A stretch of 64,000 nt of DNA from Quillaja saponaria (Eukaryota; Streptophyta; Magnoliopsida; Fabales; Quillajaceae). Of the stretch, positions 34,562 through 45,640 are shown one piece after another. The notes beneath the pieces were generated by a model that saw only the letters and a list, made by a program, of their open reading frames with translations, was not told the origin of the DNA and did no database searches. The stretch lies in contig CM055605.1 in the NCBI GenBank assembly GCA_029379385.1, forward strand, positions 17,581,001-17,645,000, written 5' to 3'. Each line of letters starts with the position of its first letter. Positions within the stretch are counted from its first letter, which is position 1. Both the position numbers and the translations under genes were made by a program.

Positions 34562-37147
34562 AAAGGGAGCTCTTCTCCATGTATACCATAAATAATATCA
34601 ATTAAGCTATTACACAAATCAAAATTCAAAACTCAAAGCCCTAATGTGTATGCAAGGCTTTCACCATTTTGCTTCAAGTATAGGACCCCAAATATGTACC
34701 TTGCCTCAACACAATTGGCAATTTAAGTGTCCGTCTGTGACATTTGATGAGACCTTGTTACTAAAAAAACATAAATAAGTGAGAGGTGAGTCACACAAAC
34801 TCAGTAGGTAAAAAACGTACCCATAGTATACCAACATCAACCATACACAAATAAAATGCATAAATCAAGTAATTTCATGTAAATATGCATTCCAAAACAA
34901 TCCAATTTCATAAGTTCATAAATGTATAAAACGTAAAATTAAACAACTGCAATTCATATAATACACTACACAAACAAATCAATCAAAGCACTTAAAGGAC
35001 CAATTAGAGTAACTCAGCACCCACACACCAAATTCTCATCCTCCTCGAGGCATTTTTGCCTTTGCACACCAAGAATACATCTAAGCTCCTCACATATCCA
35101 TCTCGGGGCTGAGTTACTCGTATATTTTTAATCAAATTTCAAATAATCAAATTAGAGTATCCTAGGTGCACCCAGATTATGTTTAAGACAAAAACTTAGT
35201 TTCATTGGCCCTTATAAAACACAAAAAAAGTCACACATTAAACACAATTCAATTAATGTGAAAATGTCAACTATATGGCATTTATTCAATTAATTTAATT
35301 ATAGTACTAAACATTTACCTTTGAAAAATATATGAATCTATTCACAAAATACATTAAAACAATTAATCATAACAAACCAGCAACCAAAGGATAAAATTTT
35401 CCACTCACTAGGTTATGGGTCTTGCTTGTCACTCATTCTTGAATTCATGTGTGTCGTTGGATCAACAATACTTTCTAAAGCTAAAAAGCATATCCCTAAG
35501 TACTAATTAGTTTATAATTTTATAGTTATAATCCTCCAATTACTAAACCTTATATATATATATATATATCAACTTCCAAGCATTTCTTTGAAACTAACTC
35601 CCTTTAGGAATTTTAACAAATAACTTGAAGGCAACTTTAATTCTGTTTCATGTATATATGTATTATATATACATACCAAGAAAATAAACCCTCATTCCTT
35701 AATTTAACATTACTCACATTCCAAGCATTAAATTCAAGTTAAGTTAACTGTTTAAGACCAATCAAGAACTTGAGTCATGAAATTCCAATATCAATCCAAC
35801 CAAGTTCTAAGATTCCCTTTTCCTTAACCACTTACCCAATAATTCTTTACTGTTTATTCTTACACTTCTTATTCACATTTAAATAATCCCTAATCACAAA
35901 GGTTTGAATATGTCAAGTTTTATTCATTATGTTACAACTAGTTTCTTTTAGACATTTGATGGCATAATTAATTTTCTTTCATATGTATGTGGATCGATGC
36001 GAATGGAGGAAAATGATTCATATAGCCGACCCCATCTAGTTTGGAATTTTAAGGCTTAGTTGAGTTGAGTTGATGTATGTATATATGTACCCTAAAAGAA
36101 TAAACACAAATCCATCAATTCCTATATTACCTATACTCTCAACATTAAACTTTAAGTTAAATAATTACTTAGAATTCATCAAAAACTTGAGTTATCCACT
36201 TTCAATATAAATACAACCAAATTCCCATATTTCCTCATCCAATCAATCCTATAACTCCCATTTTTCTTCTTCTTTGTTCATAATCCTTTATTCAATTTTA
36301 CTTAATCCTTCAACCATAACTATAACCAACAAGAATTTCTTCAATTTAAAGCAATTAAACTAAGAAAGTTTTTAGAACCAAGAGTCAACTAACACCTCAA
36401 GATTGTGCAACCTAAATTGATGTTGTTACATGGTGGAGCTGCTGTTACATGGCTGGACAGAAGTTTCCACAAAGCCCTCACACAAACATCTACAACAAGG
36501 CAGAAGGTACAAAACCAAAACAAGACCAGCAACATGGCTAAAAATATGATGGCTGTAAGGAGGTTGCTGCTACTAGTAGAAGCTGAGCTTGATAGCAACT
36601 TGAAGTCTACCAACTGAAGTCTCCAAGAACTGAGAAGGATAATATGAAGGAGACCCACATAGGCTGCTGCAATGCCAAAGCAAGTAGCCAACTTCATGGC
36701 TATTGATGCTATTTGGAGGTGCTCGGCTAGCTAACCATGAAAGACAAGCAAGGCTTGATGAGAGCAAGAGCAAAGGGGAAAAGCTTTGGCTACAAAGAAG
36801 GATAAAGGCACAGTTGCAAAAGGGAAGCTTCAAGGAAAAAGCAGGGGAGCAAGAGAAGGCTAGAAAAATCGAAAGAAAACAAAGGGAAATAAGAGAGTAA
36901 GTTATCTAAGGCAAGAGGGAAAAGAAATAGAATAAAAATAAAAAGGAGAAAAAGAAAATAAAGATGATTAAGTCAAAGTCAAAGTCTTTAAAAATTGTGG
37001 CATACATGTTTTCTTGTTATATGTATGTATATGTGCACATGTTTAATTATATTATTTATTAAATTTATTTATGTATTTAATTATTTATTTATAACTAAAG
37101 TTACATATTATATCTAAAATTCAACTTTACGATATTAGGTTATAACA
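34264..37147 (-). mobile_element. Solo LTR, copy B of the long-LTR family (~2.9 kb)
   Basis: In plus coordinates it begins TGTTATACTCCACATG and ends GGTTATAACA, the reverse of copy A. The target duplication TAGCT lies at 34259-34263 and 37148-37152. Internal landmarks are a 12-base inverted repeat GAGTAACTCAGC/GCTGAGTTACTC at 35007-35018 and 35108-35119, a small hairpin GGCATTTTTGCC between them, and a GC-richer segment at about 36390-36900. It is about 1.1 kb shorter than copy A. A LINE tail is nested at about 35992. Several short frames on both strands in the GC-richer part have no family signature. Confidence 0.9.
35992..36077 (+). mobile_element. 3' tail of a plant RTE-type LINE
   Basis: The sequence reads 'gattcatatagccgacccca', then 'ctagtttggaattttaaggc', and ends in TTGAG repeats (ttgagttgagttga). 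This is the well-known end of plant RTE-clade LINEs and matches the opposite-strand copy at 56773-57315. Only the last 86 bases are present, so it is a 5'-truncated insertion within solo LTR copy B. Confidence 0.85.
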
Positions 37148-37689
37148 TAGCTGATGTTGCATCTCCTCCACATGTTGAGCATGTCGATTTTGTCATCTCG
37201 CTGAAGTTTCAGGTTTTTGAGATTCTCAACACAGTTCTTATGAAGTTTGTTCCACCAAATACCTTGATGGATGATTTTTTTTTTTTTTCTTGAGGTTAAT
37301 ATTCTCCCTTACTTCCACACTCGAGGATAACTTTTATTCACCAGGGGAGAATGATAAGGAATAGGTATGTCCATAAATAAGAGTTTATTGGGAAATTAGT
37401 AAATGTCTTGGGGTTTAATTTTAATTATATTAAATATATAATTCATGATTAAAAAAGCATTATTCAAGAATTTTTATAGGATTTAGATAATTAAGACTTT
37501 ACTTTCAGTAGGGTTTTTAATTATAATTAGAATTTTAGCTGTAGAGTGAAATTCTAATTATAGTAGAATTCTTAGGGTTTGCCTATATAAAGACATATTA
37601 TATAGTTTGTTATTCACCTTTGAATGAATGAATATTGAGAATTAGTTTATTAGTAGGAGTAGCTTTAGAATAGTATGTGCCAAATTGAT

Positions 37690-39093
37690 AAGTTCTCGAA
37701 AAAACTTATATTACATCTCATTATGTATTCATTTTAGCTATAGTCTTGAGCTTTGCATCACAATTTAGTCATTTTTAGCTTAGTTTGTAGTTTATTATGT
37801 TTTGTGTTAAGATTTATTGCTTTAGTTGCTTTTTCTTAGGATTTAGCTTTCAAATAAGAGTTTTAATCCTTAATTGATTTTTGTTATGTGTTTTGAAGGT
37901 TTAAGGTTTTTTAATGAGTCAATTTTCAAGACCAAATGCACAAGGGTTGAAATTCCAGCCCGTCAAGTGCCGAGGCAATGGAAAACTAGTGCCACAGCAC
38001 TAAAGGTTAACCTTGGACACTAAACGGTACCTAGGCACCAATGCTCCCTGGTTAGGGAAATTGTCTTGGTGCCCTAGTGCCAAAAAGTTGGTGCCTAGGC
38101 ACCAGTCCGATATCCTAGACCCTATTTCACCAGAAATTCATTAAAACTCTGATTTTAAGGGCTATATAGGGGATATGAGTTAGGATTAGAAGGGAGAGGA
38201 GTTTAGGGACGTTTTTCTGCATCTTGAGAGAGGCTTAAGAGGGTTTGGAGGCAAAAGAGGCTAGAGGAGGAAGAGGACCAAGGAGCTTGAAGATTGGCAG
38301 CAACCTTCATGAGTTTTATCCATTTCCTTCTTCCGTCTTTGTTCCTTGTGTTGTATTGATGATTTATTTAGCTCCAGGTAGGCTCAACTTTTGTAGAATG
38401 AATTAACTCCCTTTTCTAAGATTACAATAGAACTCACATGTAGATTGATTTGATTTTATCTATGGATTGCTTATGATGTGTGGTATTTATGTTAGTTGTA
38501 TTATTCCATATTTATTGCTATTCATTGATTGATCCCCAATTAGATTGATGTGATAATTTAGAGAAACCTTGACAAAGAAAATCTAAATTAACCTTGAAAG
38601 ATATAATATATGTTTGAATTCATTCATTTGGATGGTTGGATTTGATTTGCATATAGGATAGACATATACTCATATGCCATGTATAACCAAATGAGGTTTT
38701 CTCTTAGTGAATCTTGTTTAATTCAATTCTTATAGATATATAGTGAATTAGTTAAGCAATGTGTGATTATAAGCAATTCGAAATATACTTATAATTGATT
38801 TAGAATCCTAGGTTAATACCATGATACCATGAATCTAAGCATGAGAGGGTAAATACAAGTTAAGTCAAGTGTGAGGGAAATTGTGATCCTAAACTCATCT
38901 CATTATATATATTTTCCAATTTATTAGTTTAGATAATTTAGTTAATCAATTCAAAGTTCATTGTTTGGATGAAGTTAGGAATGATCAATTTTAGTGCTTA
39001 ACACTATTAAATAATTCCCTCGTGGGAATGATACTCTACTCTATCACTTTATTACTTATTAACGATACGTGCACTTGCATGATAAAATCAACA
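37690..39093 (+). mobile_element. 5' LTR of an Athila-like Ty3/gypsy element
   Basis: The segment opens TGATAAGTTCTCG and ends CGATACGTGCACTTGCATGATAAAATCAACA, followed by 'ataagtttttggttgatac'. An end of the form 'cgtgcacttgc...aacaagtttttgg' next to an Asp-tRNA-type primer-binding site is typical of Athila-like elements; here the primer-binding site is decayed. The LTR is about 1.4 kb, with a GC-richer middle containing near-repeats of 'gtgcctaggcacca' (38030-38105). The start position is less certain than the end. Confidence 0.65.
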
Positions 39094-39269
39094 ATAAGTT
39101 TTTGGTTGATACTAATACCAATCTATCCTAGTTTTAATTCAGAATTTCTTTTTATTTTAAGTACTTATGGATGTGTATGAGAAGAGCTTACAGCTTGAAA
39201 CTAGTTCCTTTTGATTCAAAAATTGAAAATATAATTTGAAGGCTTCGAAAGAAGAACCATAAGCATTCT

Positions 39270-41010
39270 TTGCAAAATCTAGTGATGGATGATGAACAAG
39301 AACCTGAGGCAAAATCTAGCATCCAACTATTGGCAATTCAAGCTAACAACTTCAAAATCAAGCCCGGCCAATTTCAAATGATCCAACAAATGGCACAATT
39401 TGTTGGCTTTCCGAACGATGATCCTAATGCCCATCTTGTAATGTTTTTGGAGTTATGTGACACCTTCAAGTGCAATGGCAATACTGATGATGCCATCGTC
39501 TAAGACTTTTCCCTTTCTTACTTCAAGATAAGCTAAGAAGTTGGTTGTATTTTTTACCATCCAATTCCATAACTACGTGGAATGATTTGGCTTAAAAATT
39601 TTCTATCTAAGTTCTTTCCACTGGCAAAGACAGTGAAGTTAAGGAATGAAATCACCTTATTCTTACAACTAAACCAAGAATATCTATATGAAGCATAGGA
39701 AATTTACAAGGACTTGATAAGACATTGCCCACACATGGTATTCCAAAATGGCTACAAGTCCAAACATTCTATAATGGTTTGGTAAGCCAAACAAGAACTA
39801 CGATTGATGCCACAGCTGGTGGTGCACTAATGGGTAGGTCATTGATAAAGCTTATGATTTATTGGAAGAGATGGCTTCCAACAATTATCAATGGAAAATT
39901 GAGAGATTACCAACCCGAAGAGTAGCTGGTGTATATAAGCTAGATGCCATTACTACATTAACGGCACAAGTGGCTATTTAACTAAGAGATTTGATAATCT
40001 TGGGATTCCGGCAATCAAGAATCAAGTCATGGCTTAAGAAATATGTGGAGAAGATCATACTAGTGATCAATGCTCTAATATGGAAGCAGTATAATATGTG
40101 AGCAATTATAACAAGTAGAATAACCCTTTCTCTGACACATATAATTCAGGATGGAGAAATCATCCTAATTTCAATTAGAACAATCCAGGACCTTCAAATG
40201 CTATGAAGCCTAATTGTCCTCCTAGTTTCTAATCATAAGACCTATTGCTGCACTTGAAAAGAAACCATCCTTAGAAGACATGTTCATGCAATACATGTCT
40301 AGGATTGATTCTATAATCCAAAGCCAAGCGACATCATTAAGGACACTTGAGACACAAATTGGCTAGCTGGCTAATGTTTTGACAAGTAGACCTCAAGGTG
40401 CTCTTCCTAGTGACACCAAGCCTAACCCAAGGAATGATAACAAAGAGCATTGCAAAGCCATTGCCCTTAGAAGTGGTAAAACGATGGAAGAGACTAAAAA
40501 GCAAGTTGAAATTGTGAGCAACCCAATTGAAGTAGATACTCCAATTGAAAAGAATAAGGAAAATGTTCAAGCAAAAGAACTAACTTTACCCGCTCCTCCA
40601 CTACCGTTCCCTCAAAGATTCCAAAAAAATAATCTTGACAAGCAATTTTAGAAGTTCCTAGAGGTATTAAAAAAGCTTCACATTAACATACTATTTGTTG
40701 AAGCCTTAGAACAAATGTCGAGCTATGTCAAGTTCATGAAGGACATCTTATCCAAGAAGAGAAGGCTAAGTGAGTATGAAACCATTGCTCTGAAGAAAGA
40801 ATGTAGTGCTATACTACAAAAGAAACTCCACCATAGCTAAAGGACCCAGGTAGTTTTACTATCCCTTGCACAATTGGTACTCAATTTTTTAGTAAGGCTT
40901 TATGTGATCTTGGAGCTAGTATTAATTTAATGCCTTTGTCTATATACCCTAAATTGGGTTTGGGTGAAGTTAATCCTACATCGGTTACATTACAATATAA
41001 GTGGGAAAAA
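39270..41010 (+). pseudogene. Athila-like gag-protease remnant
   Basis: The gag is recognisable in order: NNFKIKPGQFQMIQQMAQF then PNAHLVMFLELCDTFKCNG (39350-39500), TTWNDLA-like and FLAKF-like relics, HGIPKWLQVQTFYNGL (39731-39780), and GGALMG. Next come HCKAIALRSGK (40448-40480) and FLEVLKKLHINI (40650-40690). The protease follows at 40845-41000 with [11 protein letters not shown] and [19 protein letters not shown], the DLGAS active site. Stops and frameshifts occur throughout. Reverse transcriptase and beyond are gone; LTR copy C follows at about 41.03 kb. Motif order and wording match Athila-type elements of the Ty3/gypsy Tat/Athila group. Confidence 0.88.
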
Positions 41011-41029
41011 AAATGAGATCTTAGCTATA

Positions 41030-43139
41030 TCAATGATAAAAGTATATAATTAAGCCTTTGGTTTATGACAAATAACAAATATAACTTTGAATTTAATGCT
41101 TAGAATATGAATGGTGTGTAAGGTGAATTTATGTTGATTATTTTAGGATATATATATATATACTTATGGAATAAAAGTAATTATGTTCTTAAAATGTTTA
41201 ATAAAATACCTAAAGGAATCTAGCTATTATTTTTCTTGGTTATGTATGAGAATTGGATGAAGAATTTTGAATGAGACATTGAGTAAAAGAGTAATGTTAC
41301 AGGTGTTCATAAAGTTGGTAATTAGATTAGTAAAGGATGTGATGTGGGCTTGTTGTTCAAAATTCCATAATTTAAACTTGAAGTAACTTCTAAATATATA
41401 ATGTGAATTCTAGGGAATTAGGTTAGTTTTATTGATAGAAATACATACATAGAAGAAATAAAATTAGTTGCCTTTAAGGTGTTTGTTGAAAAGCCTTAAA
41501 GAAACTAATAGTAATTTAATGAATAGAACTTGAATGGAACTTCGTAATTTGAAGTCTTAGGGATTAGACATTATTTGAATTTAAATAAAAATCCATGAAC
41601 AAAGAATAAAGCGTTACTAGGTAAGTAATTAAGGAAAGGGAAAATCCTATAACTTGGTTGGATTGAAATTAGAATTATATAATTCAAACTCTTTATTGAT
41701 TTTAAATGATTAACTTAGTATTAGAATGTGAGTAATATTGAATTAAGGAATTAGTGTTGATTGTCTTAGTATATACGTATGTATAGACAAACATGAAACG
41801 AAGTTTAAACTGCCTTCAAGACGTTCGATATAATGTTTAAAAGAAATTTAATTTTAATTTATGCATAGGAGTTGATCAACATAAGGTTTTAGAGTTAAAT
41901 AAGTAACTAGAGGATTATAACTACGAAATTTATAAACTAAGTAGTTCTAAGGAATATGTTTTCAGTCCAAGAACCTATTATCAAATTAACGAGACATGTG
42001 GACTTAATAAGAAATGACGAGCGGGATCTGTATCACTGTGAGTGAATTACATATTCTTTAGTTGCTAGATTAATATGTATGATTGTTTATGTGTATATTT
42101 TGAATGGATATGCTTATATCAAGATAAGCAAGAATATGTAGGGCTATAATTGAATTTTTGAATTGTGCTTAATGTGACTTCGTTTGTGTTTGATAAGGGC
42201 CAATAAACTGATTTTTTATTTGAAATGATTTTTACATATAAAATAAAATCTAGGTGCACCTAGGATACTGTGATTTGATTATATGATATATAAGTATAAA
42301 TACTTGAGTAACTCAGCCCCAGTGGGTGAGGAGCATATATTTGGTGTGTAAGCCAAAAATTGCCTGGTGGGAGGATATATGGTGTGTAGTGCTGAGTTAC
42401 TCTATTGCTCTTTGTGTGCTTTGAGTGTTTTGATTGATTTGTTTGTATAGTGTATTACATGATTTGTGTTTATTTAATTTTATGTTTTCAATATTTATGT
42501 ACATATGTGATTGTAATTATTTTAGATTTCATGTTATTCTAAAATTACCTGATCTATGTATTCTATTTATGTATTAAGTAATGCTAGTATCCCTTTGAGT
42601 ACATTTTTCACTCACTAAGTTCTTGTGACTCACTCTTCATTTGTTGATATTTTTTTTAGTAACAGGATTCTCAGTATACCTCAGTGACAAGTACGTGACT
42701 TGCCAATGGTATGCGACAAGGTATTTCTTTAAGATCACACAGTTGAAGCTAAAAGATGGAAGTTTGCAAGTCACATTAAGGAATTCAGTTGTTCTGTTTT
42801 GTTTTGTATAACAGTTTAATTGTTATTTTTTATGATATGGTTGGAGCGGAACTCCTTGTGATTCCAATAAATGTTATGGTCTGATTCTTTGTAACCAGGC
42901 ATACTTTTTTTGTATTCTTAGGCATGTTTCACATTATCGGGAAACTCTGCTAAAAATTTTAGTAACTTGTTATATATTTCAATAAATAAACATTTTGTAG
43001 TTAACTTATGTTTCTAAATTCTACTTTTATTCCTTAGTTTGGTCAAGAGTTGTATTCGTTTCTTTGTTTTGAAGTCAGAATTACAAAGGTTTAGTTATCC
43101 ATTCCTCTAGCTAGTCATGTCTCCATGTAAGGTGTGACA
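41030..43139 (+). repeat. Long-LTR family, copy C (5' truncated)
   Basis: Ends with the family terminus AAGGTGTGACA at 43139 and aligns by eye with the 3' half of copies A and B. Landmarks are the 12-base inverted repeat GAGTAACTCAGC (42306-42317) and GCTGAGTTACTC (42391-42402), 'gtgcacctaggatac' at about 42253, and the 'ttttcactcactaagttc' block at 42606. The expected TGTTATAACC start is missing, so the left part was lost, perhaps when it joined the Athila remnant. Confidence 0.75.
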
Positions 43140-43575
43140 CGAGACATTAGGAGACACTTTGTTTTAGCTCCTCTTGCTCTACCTGTGCAAGCTTCTTGTA
43201 GCTAAGTGAAATCCTCCTTACTGCAGCCAATTCTTTCTCTTTATTTCCTTTTTTTTTTGGTTATGATTGTGAGTGTATGTAAGGTGCAGCAGCTTTGTTG
43301 CGGCCAGCCAAGCCCTGTTATGTCCTGCAACCGTGCCATGTTCTGTCTTGCAGCCATCTTTTCTTGTGGTTGCAGCCTCCTTTCATGCTCAGGTGCTTGT
43401 TGTTCTTTGCTTAACAGTATGGCTTGGTGCGTTGGAGGTGGTGGCAGCCTGGTTGGTGGCTCAGGTTGAAGTTGTAGCCAAGACAGTTCAACGTCCCTTG
43501 TTTTGCTTGTCTTGGCTTATTGCCTTGCAGTAGCTAACTGTGGCATGCTTTACCTTCCAGCCACCACCATAAGAG
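43140..43575. other. GC-richer non-coding segment between LTR copy C and segment S2
   Basis: No gene. The sequence is rich in 'gcagcc', 'ttgctt' and 'agcca' words, like the GC-richer parts inside LTR copies A and B, and probably derives from the same family. Open frames in two overlapping phases here (43206-43533) have cysteine-, valine- and alanine-rich translations without any family signature. Confidence 0.4.
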
Positions 43576-44982
43576 AAAGGGAAGAACGTAATCAAAGTCT
43601 TTCTTCGAAGCCCAACTCAGTAATATATAGTATAATTGAAATTACTTGTGAATCGACATAACATTTTAATTTACTTCTAAGTAGTTTGAGAATTTTGGGG
43701 TAAGCATTTGTTTTCCAAGTTTAACATAGACGTCAAGTAAGAAAAGGCTTAAGATTAAGGCCATGGAGGCCTAGGTAAAGATCGTGGAAGATGTGATTTA
43801 GTCGGCTCGCAATGGTTGGATATGTTGAGCTATGTGGGTGTAGTTGCCCAACCTAAATCGAAACCGAGCTATTTCACGTATCTTTATGATATGTTTTAGC
43901 CAAAGCTTTTTCTATTATGCATTTGTAGATAAGTGAAGTGCCTTTTGATAAATTTCTGAGCCTCTTGTTTCCAGGTTAGCTCGGCTAAACCATAAATGTA
44001 AAATTTCCATGTCCGATCAAAATTGATTTAATTATAATGCGGTTTTACTTGTACTAAGAAACAATTAATTTGACAATTGCTATAACGTGGCCTAAAGTTG
44101 AACCATCTCAGTCGAGTCTAGCCGGACCAAAAACTTCAAAATGATAAACAATAACAAAGTAGTAGCCTAGGTTAGGTTATTACATATAATCCTTTAAAAG
44201 AAAGCTTTCTAATTCCCAAGAATTGTGGGTTTGAATCTTAACCTTTCAATTTACCTTAAAAAAACTGCTCATTAATTAAATTGTCTAACTACGATATTAA
44301 ACTGCATCTAGTTGTTCGATTTGCCATCCATGTTGACCGTTTCTCACTAGGCCGATAAAATAACTAAGTGATGCGTTTCGGCCTGCATACTCGTTCGAAA
44401 TTCGATAAATACTGACTTGATAATTTTAGAATGTCAACAATATTATAATTTATCGTACGATTACAAGCATAGTTTTATTTTGTCTTAAATTAGTTTTTTT
44501 TTTTTTTTTTACATAAATAGTATTTACGTCAATCAATTACAATACAGTGTGACTCCTAATACACACATATATATATTATTGTTTAGTGCTTGTGATAATC
44601 TTTTATACCCAACTTATTTACCAATCCATGCCACATTTTAAAAAAACTTTATGCACATAGTCTAAAATTTTTTACATTTTTTTCTTCTTGAGTTCAATTT
44701 TTTATATATAGTCATTATTACTAATTTGTAGACTACATATCTAATATGTGTTAGTTATTAGGACACACAAAAATTTCTGCATCCCTTACTGACGTCAATT
44801 TTGGCTCGAGATAGAAAAAATTCCTATGCTCCATCGGGTTGATAGGAGACAACTATTGAATAGAAAAACTCAACTGATCTTTCATAAATGCAACTGAATA
44901 TAATTTCTAATCGTCATTCAATTTACCATTGGAAAAAAAATAAAAATAAAAAAGAAGTTGATATATAAGAAAATACAATTTG

Positions 44983-45252
44983 TCAACTATGTGCACCATG
45001 AAAACAGTCGTCCTGACAGCCAATTCTGCATTTAACAAATTTGAATCCGGAATCTTGAATGTGTTGTGCACAAGTAAACCAACAAAGTACATTACACCAT
45101 CTTTTTATTGTTATCTTAGCATTAGTAGGGTGATGATGAATAACTCTTTCGATGGATGGTACCGGAAAATGATGATGTCGATTTTCTCCGGTGACTTCTA
45201 CAGCAGTTGTCAAGAGAATGATACTCACCATCACCATAGAATAATTAATCAT
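44983..45252 (-). CDS. Small secreted cysteine-rich protein 1 (Ole e 6-like spacing)
   Basis: Single-exon, 89 residues. Residues 1 to about 22 (MINYSMVMVSIILLTTAVEV) form a signal peptide, so the mature protein of about 67 residues should be secreted. A FPVPSIERVIHHHPT segment is followed by the cysteine domain: C53, C57, C61, C75, C79, C83, giving C-x3-C-x3-C-x13-C-x3-C-x3-C. Helices with cysteines four residues apart suggest two disulfide-pinned antiparallel helices, as in the pollen protein Ole e 6, which has the same six-cysteine pattern with a shorter loop. The start at 45252 was chosen because the paralogue shares it and upstream in-frame sequence runs into a SINE. Function is unknown; pollen or defence/signalling roles are guesses. 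Confidence 0.85.
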   Translation of the reverse strand: MINYSMVMVSIILLTTAVEVTGENRHHHFPVPSIERVIHHHPTNAKITIKRWCNVLCWFTCAQHIQDSGFKFVKCRIGCQDDCFHGAHS

Positions 45253-45294
45253 CTTTTGCTTTGATTTAATTTCTGATGGAATTAGTATCCATAC

Positions 45295-45461
45295 CGAGCC
45301 TTGGCGCAACGGTAAAGTTGTTCCTTTGGTGACCTGTAGGTCACGGGTTCGAGGACGTGGAAACAGCCTCTTTACAGAAATGTAAGGGAAAGGCTGCGTA
45401 CATGTGCGCCTACCCTCCCCCTACCCCCGCAATAACCGGGGAGCATTTTGTGCACCAAGCC
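45295..45461 (+). mobile_element. Au-type SINE between the TATA box and start codon of peptide gene 1
   Basis: The sequence carries the Au SINE hallmarks: GAGCCTTGGCGCAACGGTAA (A box), GGTCACGGGTTCGAGGACG (B box), 'gtggaaacagcctcttta', 'aggctgcgtacat' and a 3' 'gtgcaccaagcc'. The near-identical 8-mers ACCGAGCC (45293-45300) and ACCAAGCC (45454-45461) form the target duplication. The paralogous position in segment S3 (54279-54286) has a single ACCAAGCC and no SINE. Relative to the peptide gene it is in the opposite orientation. Confidence 0.95.
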
Positions 45462-45470
45462 ATTTAATCA

Positions 45471-45480
45471 TTTATAATGC
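45471..45480 (-). promoter_or_regulatory. TATA box of peptide gene 1, displaced by the SINE
   Basis: GCATTATAAA on the minus strand matches the boxes of peptide genes 2 and 3. Without the SINE it would lie about 55 bases from the ATG, as in gene 2; with it the distance is about 220 bases. Confidence 0.55.
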
Positions 45481-45640
45481 ATTAGCTTATACGTTGTTTG
45501 AGAAAAGTGTACTAATGGACAAAATGGAATGTAAGTTTACTTAAAGAGGTATATTCTTCTATAGAATGTCACACATCCACAATTTAAAATTTAATTCAAA
45601 TTTCGGTGTAAGGGTGAAATTTCATTCAATCAATGAGGTA

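Larger units (their letters stand above)
33405..37689 (+). mobile_element. Degenerate LTR element interrupted by solo LTR copy B
   Basis: The truncated left LTR begins TGATGGGGAATAAGTATATCC at 33405. A homologous right LTR begins TGATAAGGAATAGGTATGTCC at 37352, directly after the decayed polyprotein end and a purine-rich CACCAGGGGAGAA tract. Between them, on each side of copy B, a broken plus-strand frame is rich in Lys and Glu on the left (ETKIEEEIEEVGISELKP at about 33.7 kb). It continues on the right with a hydrophobic stretch (FQVFEILNTVLMKFVPPN at about 37.22 kb). Its class is not certain. ATGTG occurs just before the left LTR and again at 37674-37678, a possible target duplication, but the right terminal dinucleotide is not the usual CA. 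Confidence 0.6.
43580..45640. repeat. Segmental duplication copy S2 (with peptide gene 1)
   Basis: Homologous along its length to 52330-54450. Shared landmarks are 'tcgtacgattacaagcatag' versus the diverged version near 53410, the stretch upstream of the peptide genes, and the block after them ('cattagcttatacgttgttt'). Two insertions distinguish the copies: S2 has an Au SINE at about 45295-45461, while S3 has a MITE at 52643-53144. Confidence 0.93.

Noticed and set aside
36389..36900. ORFs on both strands in the GC-richer part of LTR copy B
   Set aside because: They lie within a solo LTR, overlap on opposite strands, and match no family.
43206..43533. Two overlapping Cys/Ala/Val-rich ORFs
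   Set aside because: The composition follows the repeated 'gcagcc/ttgctt' words of the DNA; cysteine spacing is irregular, and similar GC-richer repeats occur inside the LTR family.
44907..45092. Overlapping minus-strand ORF in another frame across peptide gene 1 (also 54866-55075 in gene 3)
   Set aside because: A frame shadow of the cysteine-rich protein, with no signal peptide or shared motif.
44980..45264. Plus-strand ORF antisense to peptide gene 1 (and its equivalent at 53879-54250)
   Set aside because: Both copies have it only because the DNA is duplicated. The minus strand has the signal peptide, the regular cysteine pattern, the TATA box and the independent third homologue.
45303..45360. 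Possible tRNA gene suggested by A and B boxes
   Set aside because: The boxes belong to the tRNA-derived head of the Au SINE; no cloverleaf can be completed.
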